Origin: Elusimicrobiota bacterium
GTDB lineage: Bacteria; Elusimicrobiota; Elusimicrobia; Elusimicrobiales; UBA9959
NCBI GenBank assembly: GCA_016208085.1
Contig: JACQYT010000016.1
Coordinates: 1 to 64,000, forward strand
DNA length: 64,000 nt
Reading direction: 5' to 3'
Below are positions 1 to 10,011 of the stretch, piece after piece. Positions within the stretch are counted from its first letter, which is position 1. Every line of letters begins with the position of its first letter. The notes beneath the pieces are model-generated. The model was not told the DNA's origin. It saw nothing but the letters and a program-made list of their open reading frames with translations, and did no database searches. Made by a program: the position numbers and the translations under genes.

Positions 1-297
1 GTGAAACCGGAGGCGCAGGAGCAAAATCTGCTCTGGGAATTGGTTTTAAAATCCGGCTACGACCTGAACACCAAAATATCAGAACAAAAAGCCGGAAAAT
101 GCCGGTTTTATTCCGTGGCTAACGGGGAGATGGCGGTTATACTCGGCAAAGCGGACGAAAAATGCCTGCAAGAGATAGTAAAACTCAAACCGCAGAAAGT
201 TGTCTGCCTGGACAACATTTTCCAAGCCAACGACCAGCTAAAAACCAACGCAGCCCTGCAAATGAAAGACGCCGGAATAGAATTCAGGACGGTGTAA
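1..297 (+). CDS. mod: C-terminal fragment of type III restriction-modification methyltransferase (Mod), truncated by window edge
   Basis: C-terminal string KVVCLDNIFQANDQLKTNAALQMKDAGIEFRTV is typical of Mod C-termini; a type III Res gene follows downstream. Confidence 0.7.
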   Translation: MKPEAQEQNLLWELVLKSGYDLNTKISEQKAGKCRFYSVANGEMAVILGKADEKCLQEIVKLKPQKVVCLDNIFQANDQLKTNAALQMKDAGIEFRTV

Positions 298-322
298 TAT
301 TGGTTGCTTTAAGGAGCATGAT

Positions 323-1501
323 ATGCAAATTGAATCGCTGTCCATAAAAAATTTCGGGCCTTTCAAAGATGTCGTTATAAAGGATATCCCCGCGATGGCG
401 GTGTTTGTCGGCGCAAATGGAAGCGGCAAATCCTCGCTATTCTCGGTCTTCGGATTTTTGCGCGACTGCCTGGTTCATAACGTGAAATACGCGCTGATCA
501 ACAAGGGCGGATTTAATGAAGCCGTCAGCCGCGGCACCGGCGGGCCGATCTCATTTGAGATCAAATTCCGCGAAGGTATCGCGGAACCTTTGGCGACATA
601 TAGTTTATCTATAGCCTTGGAACAGGGAGCGCCTGTGGTTGCAAAAGAACAATTAAAATACAGGAGGGGACGGCGAGGGCAGCCATGGAAATTCCTGGAT
701 TTTAAGTTGGGCGAGGGCGAGGCCGTTATAAACGAGGACGACTATGGGAAACCAGCGGCTGAAATGAAGCGCGACTGGCACAAACTGGAATCAAACGATA
801 TTCTTGCGGTAAAAGGCCTGGGCCAGTTTGAAAAATTCAAGGTTGTGGCGTCTTTCAGGAAATTGATCGAAAACTGGCATGTTTCGGATTTCCATATCTC
901 GGATGCCCGGCCCAGCCAGGAGGCGGGCGTGGCCGAACATCTTTCCTCGCGCGGCGATAATCTGCCCCGGGTGGCCCGGCACCTGTATGAAAATCACCGG
1001 CCGTTGTTTGATCAAATACTCGAGAAAATGAAAAAGCGCGTGCCGGGAGTCCGGGATGTGCAGGCTGTTTCCACGGAGGACGGCCGCATGGTCCTCAAAT
1101 TCCATGATGGTTCGTTCAAGGACCCGTTCATCGCCAGGTATGTTTCCGACGGGACCATTAAAATGTTCGCGTATCTCCTGTTGCTGCATGATTCGAAGCC
1201 TTATCCGCTGCTGTGCGTTGAGGAGCCGGAGAACCAGCTTTATCCCCAACTGTTGACCGAATTAACGGAGGAATTCCGGGACTACGCCCGGAGAGGCGGC
1301 CAGGTTTTTGTCTCAACCCATTCCCCCGAATTCCTGAACAGTATACAACTTGACGAAATATACTGGCTCAGCAAGAACGCCGGCTATACCGCCGTAAAAA
1401 AAGCCTCCGAATCCGGACTTTTGAATAATCTCGTTCAGGAAGGGGATATCCCGGGAACATTATGGAAGCAGGGACTGTTTGAGGGAGTTGATCCAAAATG
1501 A
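323..1501 (+). CDS. AAA family ATPase (AAA_15/AAA_21, OLD/AriA-like)
   Basis: N-terminal ABC-type fold with Walker A GANGSGKSS; C-terminal LLCVEEPENQLYP Walker B and STHSPEFLN motif. Confidence 0.8.
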   Translation: MQIESLSIKNFGPFKDVVIKDIPAMAVFVGANGSGKSSLFSVFGFLRDCLVHNVKYALINKGGFNEAVSRGTGGPISFEIKFREGIAEPLATYSLSIALEQGAPVVAKEQLKYRRGRRGQPWKFLDFKLGEGEAVINEDDYGKPAAEMKRDWHKLESNDILAVKGLGQFEKFKVVASFRKLIENWHVSDFHISDARPSQEAGVAEHLSSRGDNLPRVARHLYENHRPLFDQILEKMKKRVPGVRDVQAVSTEDGRMVLKFHDGSFKDPFIARYVSDGTIKMFAYLLLLHDSKPYPLLCVEEPENQLYPQLLTELTEEFRDYARRGGQVFVSTHSPEFLNSIQLDEIYWLSKNAGYTAVKKASESGLLNNLVQEGDIPGTLWKQGLFEGVDPK

Positions 1502-2046
1502 CAAAGCTCGTTGTAATGTTGGAGGAAAAATCGGCGAAAATGTTCTTGAACGCCGTTTTGCCCAAAATCGCCCCCCGGCTTAACTTTGTTTTGATAACGC
1601 ATGAAGGGAAGAAAGATCTGGAAAATTCCCTTCCCCGGAAGCTCCGCGCATGGCGGGAACCGGATGTGCGGTTTCTTGTTTTAAGGGACAAGGATTCTAA
1701 AGATTGCGTCCGGCTTAAGAAAAGGTTGCAGAAAATATGCAGAGATTCCGGCCGTTCCGATACCAGGATCAGAATAGCTATCCATTGCCTTGAATCCTGG
1801 CTTTTAGGCGATTTGAAGGCTGTTTCTTTCGCTTATCATAATCCGTCAATAGCGGCCCTCTCCTCCCGGGCAAAATTCCGCTATCCTGACAGGCTTGCCA
1901 ACGCCGAGGATGAATTGTTAAAGATAGTGCCGGAATATCAGAAAGTCGGCGGCGCCAGAGTTATTGCTCCCTTTATCGATCTTTCTGCAAATCGTTCGCA
2001 CAGTTTTAAGGTTTTCATTGAAACTATAAGGCAATTTGCCGTATAA
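1498..2046 (+). CDS. DUF4276 family protein, possible TOPRIM-like nuclease partner
   Basis: 4-bp ATGA overlap with the ATPase; RDKDSKDC and HCLESWLLGD motifs characteristic of DUF4276. Confidence 0.7.
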   Translation: MTKLVVMLEEKSAKMFLNAVLPKIAPRLNFVLITHEGKKDLENSLPRKLRAWREPDVRFLVLRDKDSKDCVRLKKRLQKICRDSGRSDTRIRIAIHCLESWLLGDLKAVSFAYHNPSIAALSSRAKFRYPDRLANAEDELLKIVPEYQKVGGARVIAPFIDLSANRSHSFKVFIETIRQFAV

Positions 2047-2057
2047 AATTTCATTTT

Positions 2058-4712
2058 ATGAAACTCCATTTTGACGCGAACCAGGATTACCAGCTTCAGG
2101 CTATTCAGGCCGTGCTCGGGCTTTTTGAGGGGCAGCCGCTGAATAAGGGGGAGTTTGAGTTCTCCCTTGGCGGCAGTAACGGACTGGGGCTTAAATTTTC
2201 CGGAGTTCGCAATGATTTGGCTGTTTCAGAGGAACAGGTTTTAAAAAATCTGCAAGAGGTCCAAAAAACCAATGGACTGGCGGCCTCCGAAAAGCTCGAG
2301 GGGCTTAATTTTTCCGTTGAAATGGAAACCGGCACAGGCAAGACTTATGTGTATCTGCGCGCAATTTATGAACTTAACAAGCGGTATGGCTTTAAGAAGT
2401 TTGTAATAGTGGCGCCCAGTATTGCCATAAAAGAAGGCGTTCTTAAAAATCTTGAGATAACCGCCGGGCATTTCCAGACCATCTACGACAAAATTCCTGT
2501 CACATACCAGGTTTATTCCGCCGAGAGGGTTTCTTCTCTCAGAAGCTTTGCCGACAGCAACGCCATACAGATTCTTGTCATAAATATTGATTCTTTCACC
2601 AAAGATGAGAATGTAATCAGTAAACCCAATGACAAATTGAACGGCAAAAAGCCCGTGGAGTTCATCCAGGCGGCCAGGCCTATAGTGATTGTGGACGAGC
2701 CGCAGAATATGGAGACGGATATAAGGAAAAGGGCTATAGCGAATTTAAATCCGGCTTTTACTCTCCGCTATTCGGCGACTCATAAAAATCTTTACAATCT
2801 AATTTACAAATTAGACCCGGTCCAGGCCTATGATCTGGGACTTGTGAAACAAATAGAAGTGGACTCGGTTTTTGCCTCAAACGACAGGAACAGAGCATTT
2901 ATACAGATTGAAGATTTTAAAACCGCTAAAAAAGGCCTGGCGGTTAAACTGAAGATTGATGTAAACGCGAAAAATGCCGTCGAACGTAAAATACTTACCG
3001 CAAAAAATGGCGACGACCTGTATGCGCTTTCCAATAAACGCGATGTCTACAAAGACGGCTATATTATCAACAACATAGACGCGCGGGAAGGCTGCGTTGA
3101 GTTCTCAAACGGCGATGTCCTTTATAAAGGCCAGACGCACGGCGGGCTTAATGACCGGATAATGAAGTACCAGATGGAAAAAGCCATTGAGGAACACTTT
3201 AAAAAGGAGTTGAAGCTGACCGCGAAAGGCGTTAAAGTGCTTTCCCTTTTCTTTATAGACCGGGTTGACAATTACCGCCATTACACGGAACAGGGAACTA
3301 CCCAGAAAGGCAAGTTCGCCGGGTGGTTTGAAGAAATTTACACAAGATTCAGGCAGAAACCCATGTATGCCCCAATAGCCGGACATCCGGCGGACAAGGT
3401 GCACAATGGTTATTTTGCGCAGGACAAGAAAGGCGTACTTAAAGACTCTTCGGAAGGCCGGGAAACAAAAGCTGATGATGATGTTTACCAGCTTATAATG
3501 AAAGACAAAGAGCGTCTTTTGGATATAAGCGAGCCGTTGAAATTCATTTTCAGCCATTCGGCTTTGCGCGAGGGCTGGGATAATCCCAATGTGTTCCAGA
3601 TTTGCACTCTGAATGAAACACGGTCAGAGATGAAGAAAAGACAGGAAATCGGGCGCGGTTTGAGGCTTTGTGTTGACCAGAGCGGTATGCGCTTAAGGGA
3701 TAAGAATATAAACCGGCTTACGGTTATAGCTAACGAAAGCTATGAAGATTTTGCAAAAAGGCTTCAAACCGAGATTGAAGATGAATGCGGGGTAAATTTT
3801 GAAGGAAGAATAAAAAATAAGCGCGACCGAGTAAAGATCAAATTTAGAAAAGGCTTTGAACTTGACCCGAAGTTTCTTGAACTCTGGGAGAAGATAAAGC
3901 AAAAAACCACCTACAGGGTTAAATACGACACTGCCGAGCTTATAAAAATCTCCGCCAGGAAGATAAAAGCCATGCCCGAGGTCCAAAAACCTGTTATAAG
4001 GGCTGTCCGGGCTGAAATTACAATGGGCAGGAACGGCGTGGTTGCCGGAGTTTCGGGTGAGACGTTCGCAGGCGACGCTTATCCCCTGCCGAAGATGGAA
4101 ATCCCCGATGTGGCGGGTTATATCCAGAGCAAAACAGAACTTACCCGCGCGACAGTTCTTGAAATTTTAAAGAAATCCGGCCGGCTGTCCGACATAATGG
4201 TTAATCCGCAGCTTTTTCTGGACCTGGCGGTAAATGAAATCAGGAGCGTCCTTCACGAACTGATGATTGACGGCATAAAATACGAGAAAATAGCCGGGCA
4301 GGAATACGCGATGATGCTTTTCTCCGACCAGGAGATTGAAGCTTACACTGATAATCTTCACAAAATCACCAAAGCGGAAAAGACGATTGCCGACCATATT
4401 GTTATTGATTCCATGTCCAAGGTGGAAAAGAAATTTGCCGAAGACTGCGAGCGCAACGACAATGTGGAGTTTTTTATCAAACTGCCGGGCTGGTTTACGA
4501 TTCAAACCCCGATTGGAGAATATAACCCGGACTGGGCGCTGATTTATAAAAATGAAAGCCGGATTTGTTTTGTCGCCGAGACAAAATCCACTTTGGACCA
4601 GAGCAAGCAAAGGCCGCATGAGTCAATGAAAATAAAATGCGGCAAAGCGCATTTCAGGGAATTCCCGGAAGTTAAATATAAGGATGTTAAAGAGCTTTCG
4701 GAATTATTGTAA
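2058..4712 (+). CDS. res: Type III restriction endonuclease subunit Res (DEAD/DEAH helicase + nuclease)
   Basis: METGTGKTYVYLRAI Walker A, VDEPQNM, SALREGWDNPNVFQICTLNETRSEMKKRQEIGRGLRL helicase motif VI, C-terminal NPDWALI...AETKS nuclease motif. Confidence 0.9.
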   Translation: MKLHFDANQDYQLQAIQAVLGLFEGQPLNKGEFEFSLGGSNGLGLKFSGVRNDLAVSEEQVLKNLQEVQKTNGLAASEKLEGLNFSVEMETGTGKTYVYLRAIYELNKRYGFKKFVIVAPSIAIKEGVLKNLEITAGHFQTIYDKIPVTYQVYSAERVSSLRSFADSNAIQILVINIDSFTKDENVISKPNDKLNGKKPVEFIQAARPIVIVDEPQNMETDIRKRAIANLNPAFTLRYSATHKNLYNLIYKLDPVQAYDLGLVKQIEVDSVFASNDRNRAFIQIEDFKTAKKGLAVKLKIDVNAKNAVERKILTAKNGDDLYALSNKRDVYKDGYIINNIDAREGCVEFSNGDVLYKGQTHGGLNDRIMKYQMEKAIEEHFKKELKLTAKGVKVLSLFFIDRVDNYRHYTEQGTTQKGKFAGWFEEIYTRFRQKPMYAPIAGHPADKVHNGYFAQDKKGVLKDSSEGRETKADDDVYQLIMKDKERLLDISEPLKFIFSHSALREGWDNPNVFQICTLNETRSEMKKRQEIGRGLRLCVDQSGMRLRDKNINRLTVIANESYEDFAKRLQTEIEDECGVNFEGRIKNKRDRVKIKFRKGFELDPKFLELWEKIKQKTTYRVKYDTAELIKISARKIKAMPEVQKPVIRAVRAEITMGRNGVVAGVSGETFAGDAYPLPKMEIPDVAGYIQSKTELTRATVLEILKKSGRLSDIMVNPQLFLDLAVNEIRSVLHELMIDGIKYEKIAGQEYAMMLFSDQEIEAYTDNLHKITKAEKTIADHIVIDSMSKVEKKFAEDCERNDNVEFFIKLPGWFTIQTPIGEYNPDWALIYKNESRICFVAETKSTLDQSKQRPHESMKIKCGKAHFREFPEVKYKDVKELSELL

Positions 4713-4735
4713 AATAAAATTTGAAAGGAGAAAGT

Positions 4736-6832
4736 ATGCCGAAAAAATCTGAAAAAACAGTGAAGCGCGCGGCGGCGGTAAAAAATATTTCAGCGGAGAA
4801 ACCCGGTCTTGCCCTTTCGGCGCCGGGCGAAAGCGAACCCCTCCGTCCTGAAACGCAGGCCGGGCGCGTCGTCATTGAGAACGTCAGGCCCGAAATAGAC
4901 GGCGGCCGGTTTCCCATAAAGCGCGCGGCGGGGGAGGAGGTCTGCGTGGAGGCGGACATTTTCGCGGACGGACACGACGAACTGGTGTGCGAACTCCTCT
5001 GGCGCAAAGATAATGAGACAGCCTGGAAGCGGATCCCGATGCGGCCCCTCGGCAACGACCGCTGGCGGGCCGAGTTCACGGCCGCGGAACTGGGGGAGTA
5101 CCGTTACACCGTCCAGGGCCGGGTGGACTGTTTCCTGACATGGCTCAGGGATTTAAAGAAGCGGCTGGAAGCCGCTCAGGACGCGCGGCTGGAACTGCCG
5201 GCCGGCGCGGAACTGGTTGCCGCGGCCGCGGCCAGAGCCGCCGGCGTCCAGAAAGACGCCCGGCGTCTTGCCGCGCTGGCGCGCGACCTGGGGACGGACG
5301 GAGAGCCCGGCGAAAAGGCGGCCCGGCTGGCCGACCCGGAGTTGACAGGGCTGGTTTCCCGGTGGGGCGGCGATGACGAGCTTGTCCGGTATGAAAAAGA
5401 ACTGGAGGTTTGGGTGGATCCCGTGCATGCCCGCTTCGGCGCGTGGTATGAGGTGTTTCCCCGATCCTGCTCGCCTGAACCGGGGCGGCACGGCACGTTC
5501 AACGATCTTATCGCGCAGCTGCCGTATATCTCGGGGATGGGGTTTGACGTGCTCTATCTGCCGCCCATCCACCCGGTGGGCAAAACCCACCGCAAAGGCG
5601 CAAATAATTCCCTGAAAGCCGGGCCGAAGGATCCGGGCAGCCCCTGGGCCATAGGCGACAAGACCGGCGGTCACAAGGCTGTCAACCCTGAGCTCGGAAC
5701 GCTGGAAGATTTCAGGCGGTTGGCAAAAGCGGCGAAGTCGCACGGCATGGATATCGCGCTGGATGTTGCCCTGCAGTGCTCGCCCGACCATTCCTGGCTG
5801 CGCGAGCATCCGGAATGGTTCCGGCGGCGGCCGGACGGAAGCCTGCGCTACGCGGAGAACCCCCCGAAAAAATATGAGGACATCTATCCGCTGGATTTTT
5901 GCTGCCTCGACCGGCGGCCGTTGTGGGACGAGGTCAAAAGCATCTTTAAGTTCTGGCTGGACCAGGGCGTGCGCATTTTCCGCGTGGATAATCCCCACAC
6001 CAAGCCTTTCGCATTCTGGGAATGGCTTATCCGCGATCTCCGGCGGGAGAACCCGGACCTGATCTTACTGGCCGAGGCTTTCACGCGGCCCAGGGTTATG
6101 TACCGCCTGGCCAAGGCGGGCTTCAACCAGTCCTACAATTATTTTCCCTGGCGCAACTCCAAGCGGGAGCTGGAGAGCTATTTTACCGAATTGACCCGCA
6201 CTGAGGCCGGGGAGTTCTTCCGGCCGAACCTCTGGGTCAACACGCCGGATATTCTCACCGAGTATCTGCAGTTCGGCGCTCGCCCCGCCTTCATGACGCG
6301 CTATGCGCTGGCCGCCACGCTGGGCGCCAGCTGCGGCGTTTACGGCCCGGCGTTTGAATTGTGCGAGCGCGCGCCGCGGGAAGCGGGCCGCGAGGAGTAC
6401 CTGGATTCCGAAAAATACGAGATAAAGCATTGGAACCTTGACCGCCCGGACAGCATCCGGGATTTCATCGCGCGCGTCAACCGCATCCGCCGGGAGAACC
6501 CCGCGCTGCAGAACGACGCCAGCCTGCGGTTTTTCCCGCTGGATAATGAACAGCTTATCTGCTACGGGAAACAGGCGGGGGACGATTTTGTGCTGGTGGT
6601 GGTCAACCTGGACCCGCACTACAAACAATCCGGGTGGGTGGAGCTGCCGCTCGCGGAGCTCGGCTTGTCGCAAAATAAGCGTTATCAGATGCATGATCTG
6701 CTGACTGATAGGCGTTACTTATGGCAGGGGCCGCGCAATTACGTGGAACTGGACCCGCGCGCGTGCCCGGCCCACCTCTTCCGACTGCGGCGCTACGCGA
6801 GGACCGAACAGGACTTTGATTACTTTCTGTAA
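4736..6832 (+). CDS. glgE: alpha-1,4-glucan:maltose-1-phosphate maltosyltransferase
   Basis: Full-length GlgE-like: DUF3416-type N-terminus, DVLYLPPIHPVGKTHRKGANN, FRVDNPHTKP, LAEAFTRPRVM; ATG at 4736 after an AAAGGAG RBS. Confidence 0.9.
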   Translation: MPKKSEKTVKRAAAVKNISAEKPGLALSAPGESEPLRPETQAGRVVIENVRPEIDGGRFPIKRAAGEEVCVEADIFADGHDELVCELLWRKDNETAWKRIPMRPLGNDRWRAEFTAAELGEYRYTVQGRVDCFLTWLRDLKKRLEAAQDARLELPAGAELVAAAAARAAGVQKDARRLAALARDLGTDGEPGEKAARLADPELTGLVSRWGGDDELVRYEKELEVWVDPVHARFGAWYEVFPRSCSPEPGRHGTFNDLIAQLPYISGMGFDVLYLPPIHPVGKTHRKGANNSLKAGPKDPGSPWAIGDKTGGHKAVNPELGTLEDFRRLAKAAKSHGMDIALDVALQCSPDHSWLREHPEWFRRRPDGSLRYAENPPKKYEDIYPLDFCCLDRRPLWDEVKSIFKFWLDQGVRIFRVDNPHTKPFAFWEWLIRDLRRENPDLILLAEAFTRPRVMYRLAKAGFNQSYNYFPWRNSKRELESYFTELTRTEAGEFFRPNLWVNTPDILTEYLQFGARPAFMTRYALAATLGASCGVYGPAFELCERAPREAGREEYLDSEKYEIKHWNLDRPDSIRDFIARVNRIRRENPALQNDASLRFFPLDNEQLICYGKQAGDDFVLVVVNLDPHYKQSGWVELPLAELGLSQNKRYQMHDLLTDRRYLWQGPRNYVELDPRACPAHLFRLRRYARTEQDFDYFL

Positions 6833-6869
6833 GAACGGTTTGTGACCGCGCAGTTTATATAATGCTTTT

Positions 6870-9671
6870 ATGCGCATGAAATTAACCGGTAAATGCCTGC
6901 TTATCTGGCTGTTGACGGCAGTTGATGTTCCGGCCCTCTTTGCCGCTCAGGTATGCTTTAATGACCGCGGCCAATCGTTCGGCTGCCGCGACGACGCCTA
7001 CTGCGTGCCGAACGTGCGCGGCAAACAGGCATGCCGTTTAAAACGCGATGCGAATAAATATTACTGGCCTGTGCCGGTGAAAGCGCCTTCCGGTTTTGAA
7101 AAAACACGGGAAGAAAGCGGCGGCGCGGCCTGCATGTCCCGGTTCAGGCCTTTCCTGGCGTACGCGGAGAGCGCCGGGGATTGGCGCCGGAAGATCGCCT
7201 ATTACAGCCAGGCTATTAACGGCTGGCTGCCTTGCGACGGCAAAGAGAAAAAAGCCGACGCTTACACGGGCCGCGGCTTTGCCCGCACCCAGATAGGCGA
7301 TTACCAGGCCGCCGAGAACGATTTCAAAACGGCCCTCAGCTTCAATCCTCAGGATCCCCTGCCGCATAACTACCTCGGGTCTGTTTACTACGATCAGCAA
7401 AAGTATGATGACGCCGTCAGCGAGTTTGATATGGCTTTTGCGTTGCAGCTGGAGGACAGGGATCCCGTGGCCGCGCGCGTCGCGGGCCGGTTCTACGAGC
7501 TCGCGGTTAAGGAGCAGGAAAAAGCAAAGCGGGAGAGAGCCGAGCGGGCGAAAGCGCAGCAGGCGGCGCGAAATGCTCAGGCCGCTGCGCCAAAACAGAG
7601 CGAAGGCCCCGTTGACGCGCCTGCCGGGCCCTCACCCGGGCAGCCGCATCTGTCGCCGGGGAGCGCCCCCGGCGGCAGCTCGAACCCTGCCGTCCCCGGG
7701 CAGACCCCCCCCGGGGCTGGGGGGGCCCCGGCGAACCCCTCCGCGGACCTGCCTGAACCCGCCAAAGTTCGCGTGTTCAAACCGCTGCCGGGAAAACCGG
7801 CGGGAAGCGACTGGGTGCGTTATTGCGTTATAGGTTTATTTTTGACGACGGCGCTCTTCCTTGCCGTTACCTATCTGGTCTTAAAAGGCGATCAGGGCAG
7901 GATCCGCCGCGAGCTCGGTCCCCTGGCAAAGGAACTGGGCGTAGACGTCCAATGGATGTTCTTCGGTTTTTTCATACCTCCGGACACGGAGTTCCACGGC
8001 AAGCTTATGATAACCCTGGTCCTCTGCTCGGTGCTGGGGTCTATAGCCGCCGGTTTTGTGTTTTTTAAATTTTCCCTGGACGTCGCCGTCAAAATACTGT
8101 CCGGCCCGATAATATCCGGCGCCATAGCGTGCTTAAGCGTTTTCGCCTCTTATTCCCTTAAGACAGGCGCCGGCCTGGAGCCGCAAGCCGGCTGCGGCCC
8201 CGCCGCCGCGCCCCCCCAAAGCCCGGGGGGGACGCCCGCCCCGCCGAATTATGAACGGCCGCCCGCGGCAATACCGGATTTTTCGGGGCTTCAGTCCAGG
8301 CCGGAGACGACCGGCCGCGAGTTAAGATCTTCAGCGGCGCGTTCCCGGCAGGTTAAAGCCCTTATGGACGCTGGAAACTACCAGGAGGCCCTTGAGCTGT
8401 TTTCCAGGAAGCGCCAGTTAAAAATAACCGACGCCGATAAAGACCAGCTTTTTGAGATCTATATCCGGCTCGGGGATTTTGACAGGGCCGGCAATCTGTT
8501 CGGCTCGCTGAAAGGCAGCGCTCTGCTGACGGGAAATATCGCGCGTTACGAGGAGCTGGCCGCCGTTTGCCGTAATAAAGGCGGGCAAGGCCTGGCCCGC
8601 AGGATCTGCAGCGGTCTGTTCGAAGCCCTGAAACCGGCCACGCGCGTGGCCGCCGGCGCGCCTGTGTATTATAAACTTGCGGCGTTTTGCGAGAGCCTGG
8701 GCGACGCCGAACTGGCGCGCGATATTTTCCGGCACATGATTGAGGCGGGATTTGAGAAATATCGGGACGTGTCCGCCCGCTACGAAGACCTGAAGACCAG
8801 GCTCTTCGTGGCCGTCGCGCCGGCGCAGCGCAACGCTCCCGCCGCCGGGGCCGCCGCAACCGGAGGCGCGGTTATCGGGGCTGTGCTTAACAATCAATAT
8901 GAGATAAAAGGCGAGCTCGGCGAGGGGGGCATGGCCAAGGTCTATGAAGGCCTGGACAGGAAGACGAGCCGGAAAGTGGCGGTCAAAAAGATGCATCCCT
9001 GGCTGAAAAAATTCCCGGAGGAGCACAAGCGGTTCGTGCAGGAAGCCAGGATAGTCAGCCGGCTTAACCACCCTAATATCGTGGGCGTGCAGGCGATCGT
9101 GGAGCAGGAGGGGGAAATATATCTGATCTTTGATTATGTGGACGGGAAGACCCTGTCCGACCTGTTAAAAGCGAAAGGTCTTTTGCAATTCCAGGAATGC
9201 AAGGACATTTTGAAAGGCGTGTGCGGAGCGGTCCAGTACGCCCATAAAACCAACGTCATTCACAGGGACCTTAAACCTTCCAACATAATGATAACCAGGG
9301 ACGGCGTCGCGCTGGTGATGGATTTCGGGCTGGCGAGCGAGCTGCGGGAAAGCCTCACGAGAGTGACCCATCAGACGACATCCGGAACGCCGGCCTATAT
9401 GGCGCCGGAGCAGTACCTGGGCGTGGTTAAGCGGGAATCCGATATTTACGCGATGGGCGTCTGCTTTTATGAGATGCTGACGGGAAAGCTCCCGTTCACG
9501 ACGGGGGACATTATGCAGCTGAAGAACGACAGGGAGTTCCGCGAGGTCAGCGCCCAGCTGCCGTGGCTGCCGGCCGGGATCGACGAGATCGTCTCCCGCG
9601 CGCTGGCCCCCGAGCCGTCGCAGAGGTTCGCCGACCCGATGGAATTCTTCGACGCGCTCAATAAACTGTGA
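6870..9671 (+). CDS. TPR-containing transmembrane Ser/Thr protein kinase
   Basis: TPR-like N-terminus, Pro-rich linkers, TM segments, C-terminal kinase with GELGEGGMAKVYEG, VAVKK, HRDLKPSNIM, DFGLA, GTPAYMAPEQ. Confidence 0.88.
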   Translation: MRMKLTGKCLLIWLLTAVDVPALFAAQVCFNDRGQSFGCRDDAYCVPNVRGKQACRLKRDANKYYWPVPVKAPSGFEKTREESGGAACMSRFRPFLAYAESAGDWRRKIAYYSQAINGWLPCDGKEKKADAYTGRGFARTQIGDYQAAENDFKTALSFNPQDPLPHNYLGSVYYDQQKYDDAVSEFDMAFALQLEDRDPVAARVAGRFYELAVKEQEKAKRERAERAKAQQAARNAQAAAPKQSEGPVDAPAGPSPGQPHLSPGSAPGGSSNPAVPGQTPPGAGGAPANPSADLPEPAKVRVFKPLPGKPAGSDWVRYCVIGLFLTTALFLAVTYLVLKGDQGRIRRELGPLAKELGVDVQWMFFGFFIPPDTEFHGKLMITLVLCSVLGSIAAGFVFFKFSLDVAVKILSGPIISGAIACLSVFASYSLKTGAGLEPQAGCGPAAAPPQSPGGTPAPPNYERPPAAIPDFSGLQSRPETTGRELRSSAARSRQVKALMDAGNYQEALELFSRKRQLKITDADKDQLFEIYIRLGDFDRAGNLFGSLKGSALLTGNIARYEELAAVCRNKGGQGLARRICSGLFEALKPATRVAAGAPVYYKLAAFCESLGDAELARDIFRHMIEAGFEKYRDVSARYEDLKTRLFVAVAPAQRNAPAAGAAATGGAVIGAVLNNQYEIKGELGEGGMAKVYEGLDRKTSRKVAVKKMHPWLKKFPEEHKRFVQEARIVSRLNHPNIVGVQAIVEQEGEIYLIFDYVDGKTLSDLLKAKGLLQFQECKDILKGVCGAVQYAHKTNVIHRDLKPSNIMITRDGVALVMDFGLASELRESLTRVTHQTTSGTPAYMAPEQYLGVVKRESDIYAMGVCFYEMLTGKLPFTTGDIMQLKNDREFREVSAQLPWLPAGIDEIVSRALAPEPSQRFADPMEFFDALNKL

Positions 9672-9693
9672 GTTTTTCCGCCTAGCGGAAAGT

Positions 9694-9750
9694 TGCAGCG
9701 GTCGCATTATTATATGCGACAATCTCTGCGATGGTAATCGCACCGCTACA
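9694..9750. repeat. Cloverleaf-like palindromic element, copy 1
   Basis: GCAGCGGTCGCAT-tattat-ATGCGAC...TGCGATggtaATCGCACCGCTAC: outer stem enclosing two hairpins. Confidence 0.7.
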
Positions 9751-9765
9751 CTCATAACTCAAAAC

Positions 9766-10011
9766 TTATACCTTGCCTTTAAAGTTCAGAATTACCGCTA
9801 TCATAAAAAGTATCCCGGCTAGGCCGCCCCAGAACAGAATATTGCCGGCCAGGCGGCCGGTTTTTTGCGCTGCGCTCATCGGGGGCGGCTGCGCGCCTCC
9901 GGCGGCCGGCGCCGGGGAAAATTTCCTGCGCAGCAGCGCGCCCGCGGCCACCGGCACAAAAGGCAGCGCCAGCAGCAGCGCGGTTTCCAGTATATAGTTC
10001 AGGTCGGTCAT
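9766..10011 (-). CDS. Small membrane protein
   Basis: MTDLNYILETALLLALPFVPV...ILFWGGLAGILFMIAVIL with two TM stretches; ATG overlaps the upstream stop by 4 bp. Confidence 0.6.
   Translation of the reverse strand: MTDLNYILETALLLALPFVPVAAGALLRRKFSPAPAAGGAQPPPMSAAQKTGRLAGNILFWGGLAGILFMIAVILNFKGKV

Noticed and set aside
5153-5998. Long minus-strand ORF antisense to glgE (281 aa)
   Set aside because: Codon-shadow ORF in GC-rich DNA; glgE is unambiguous on the plus strand.
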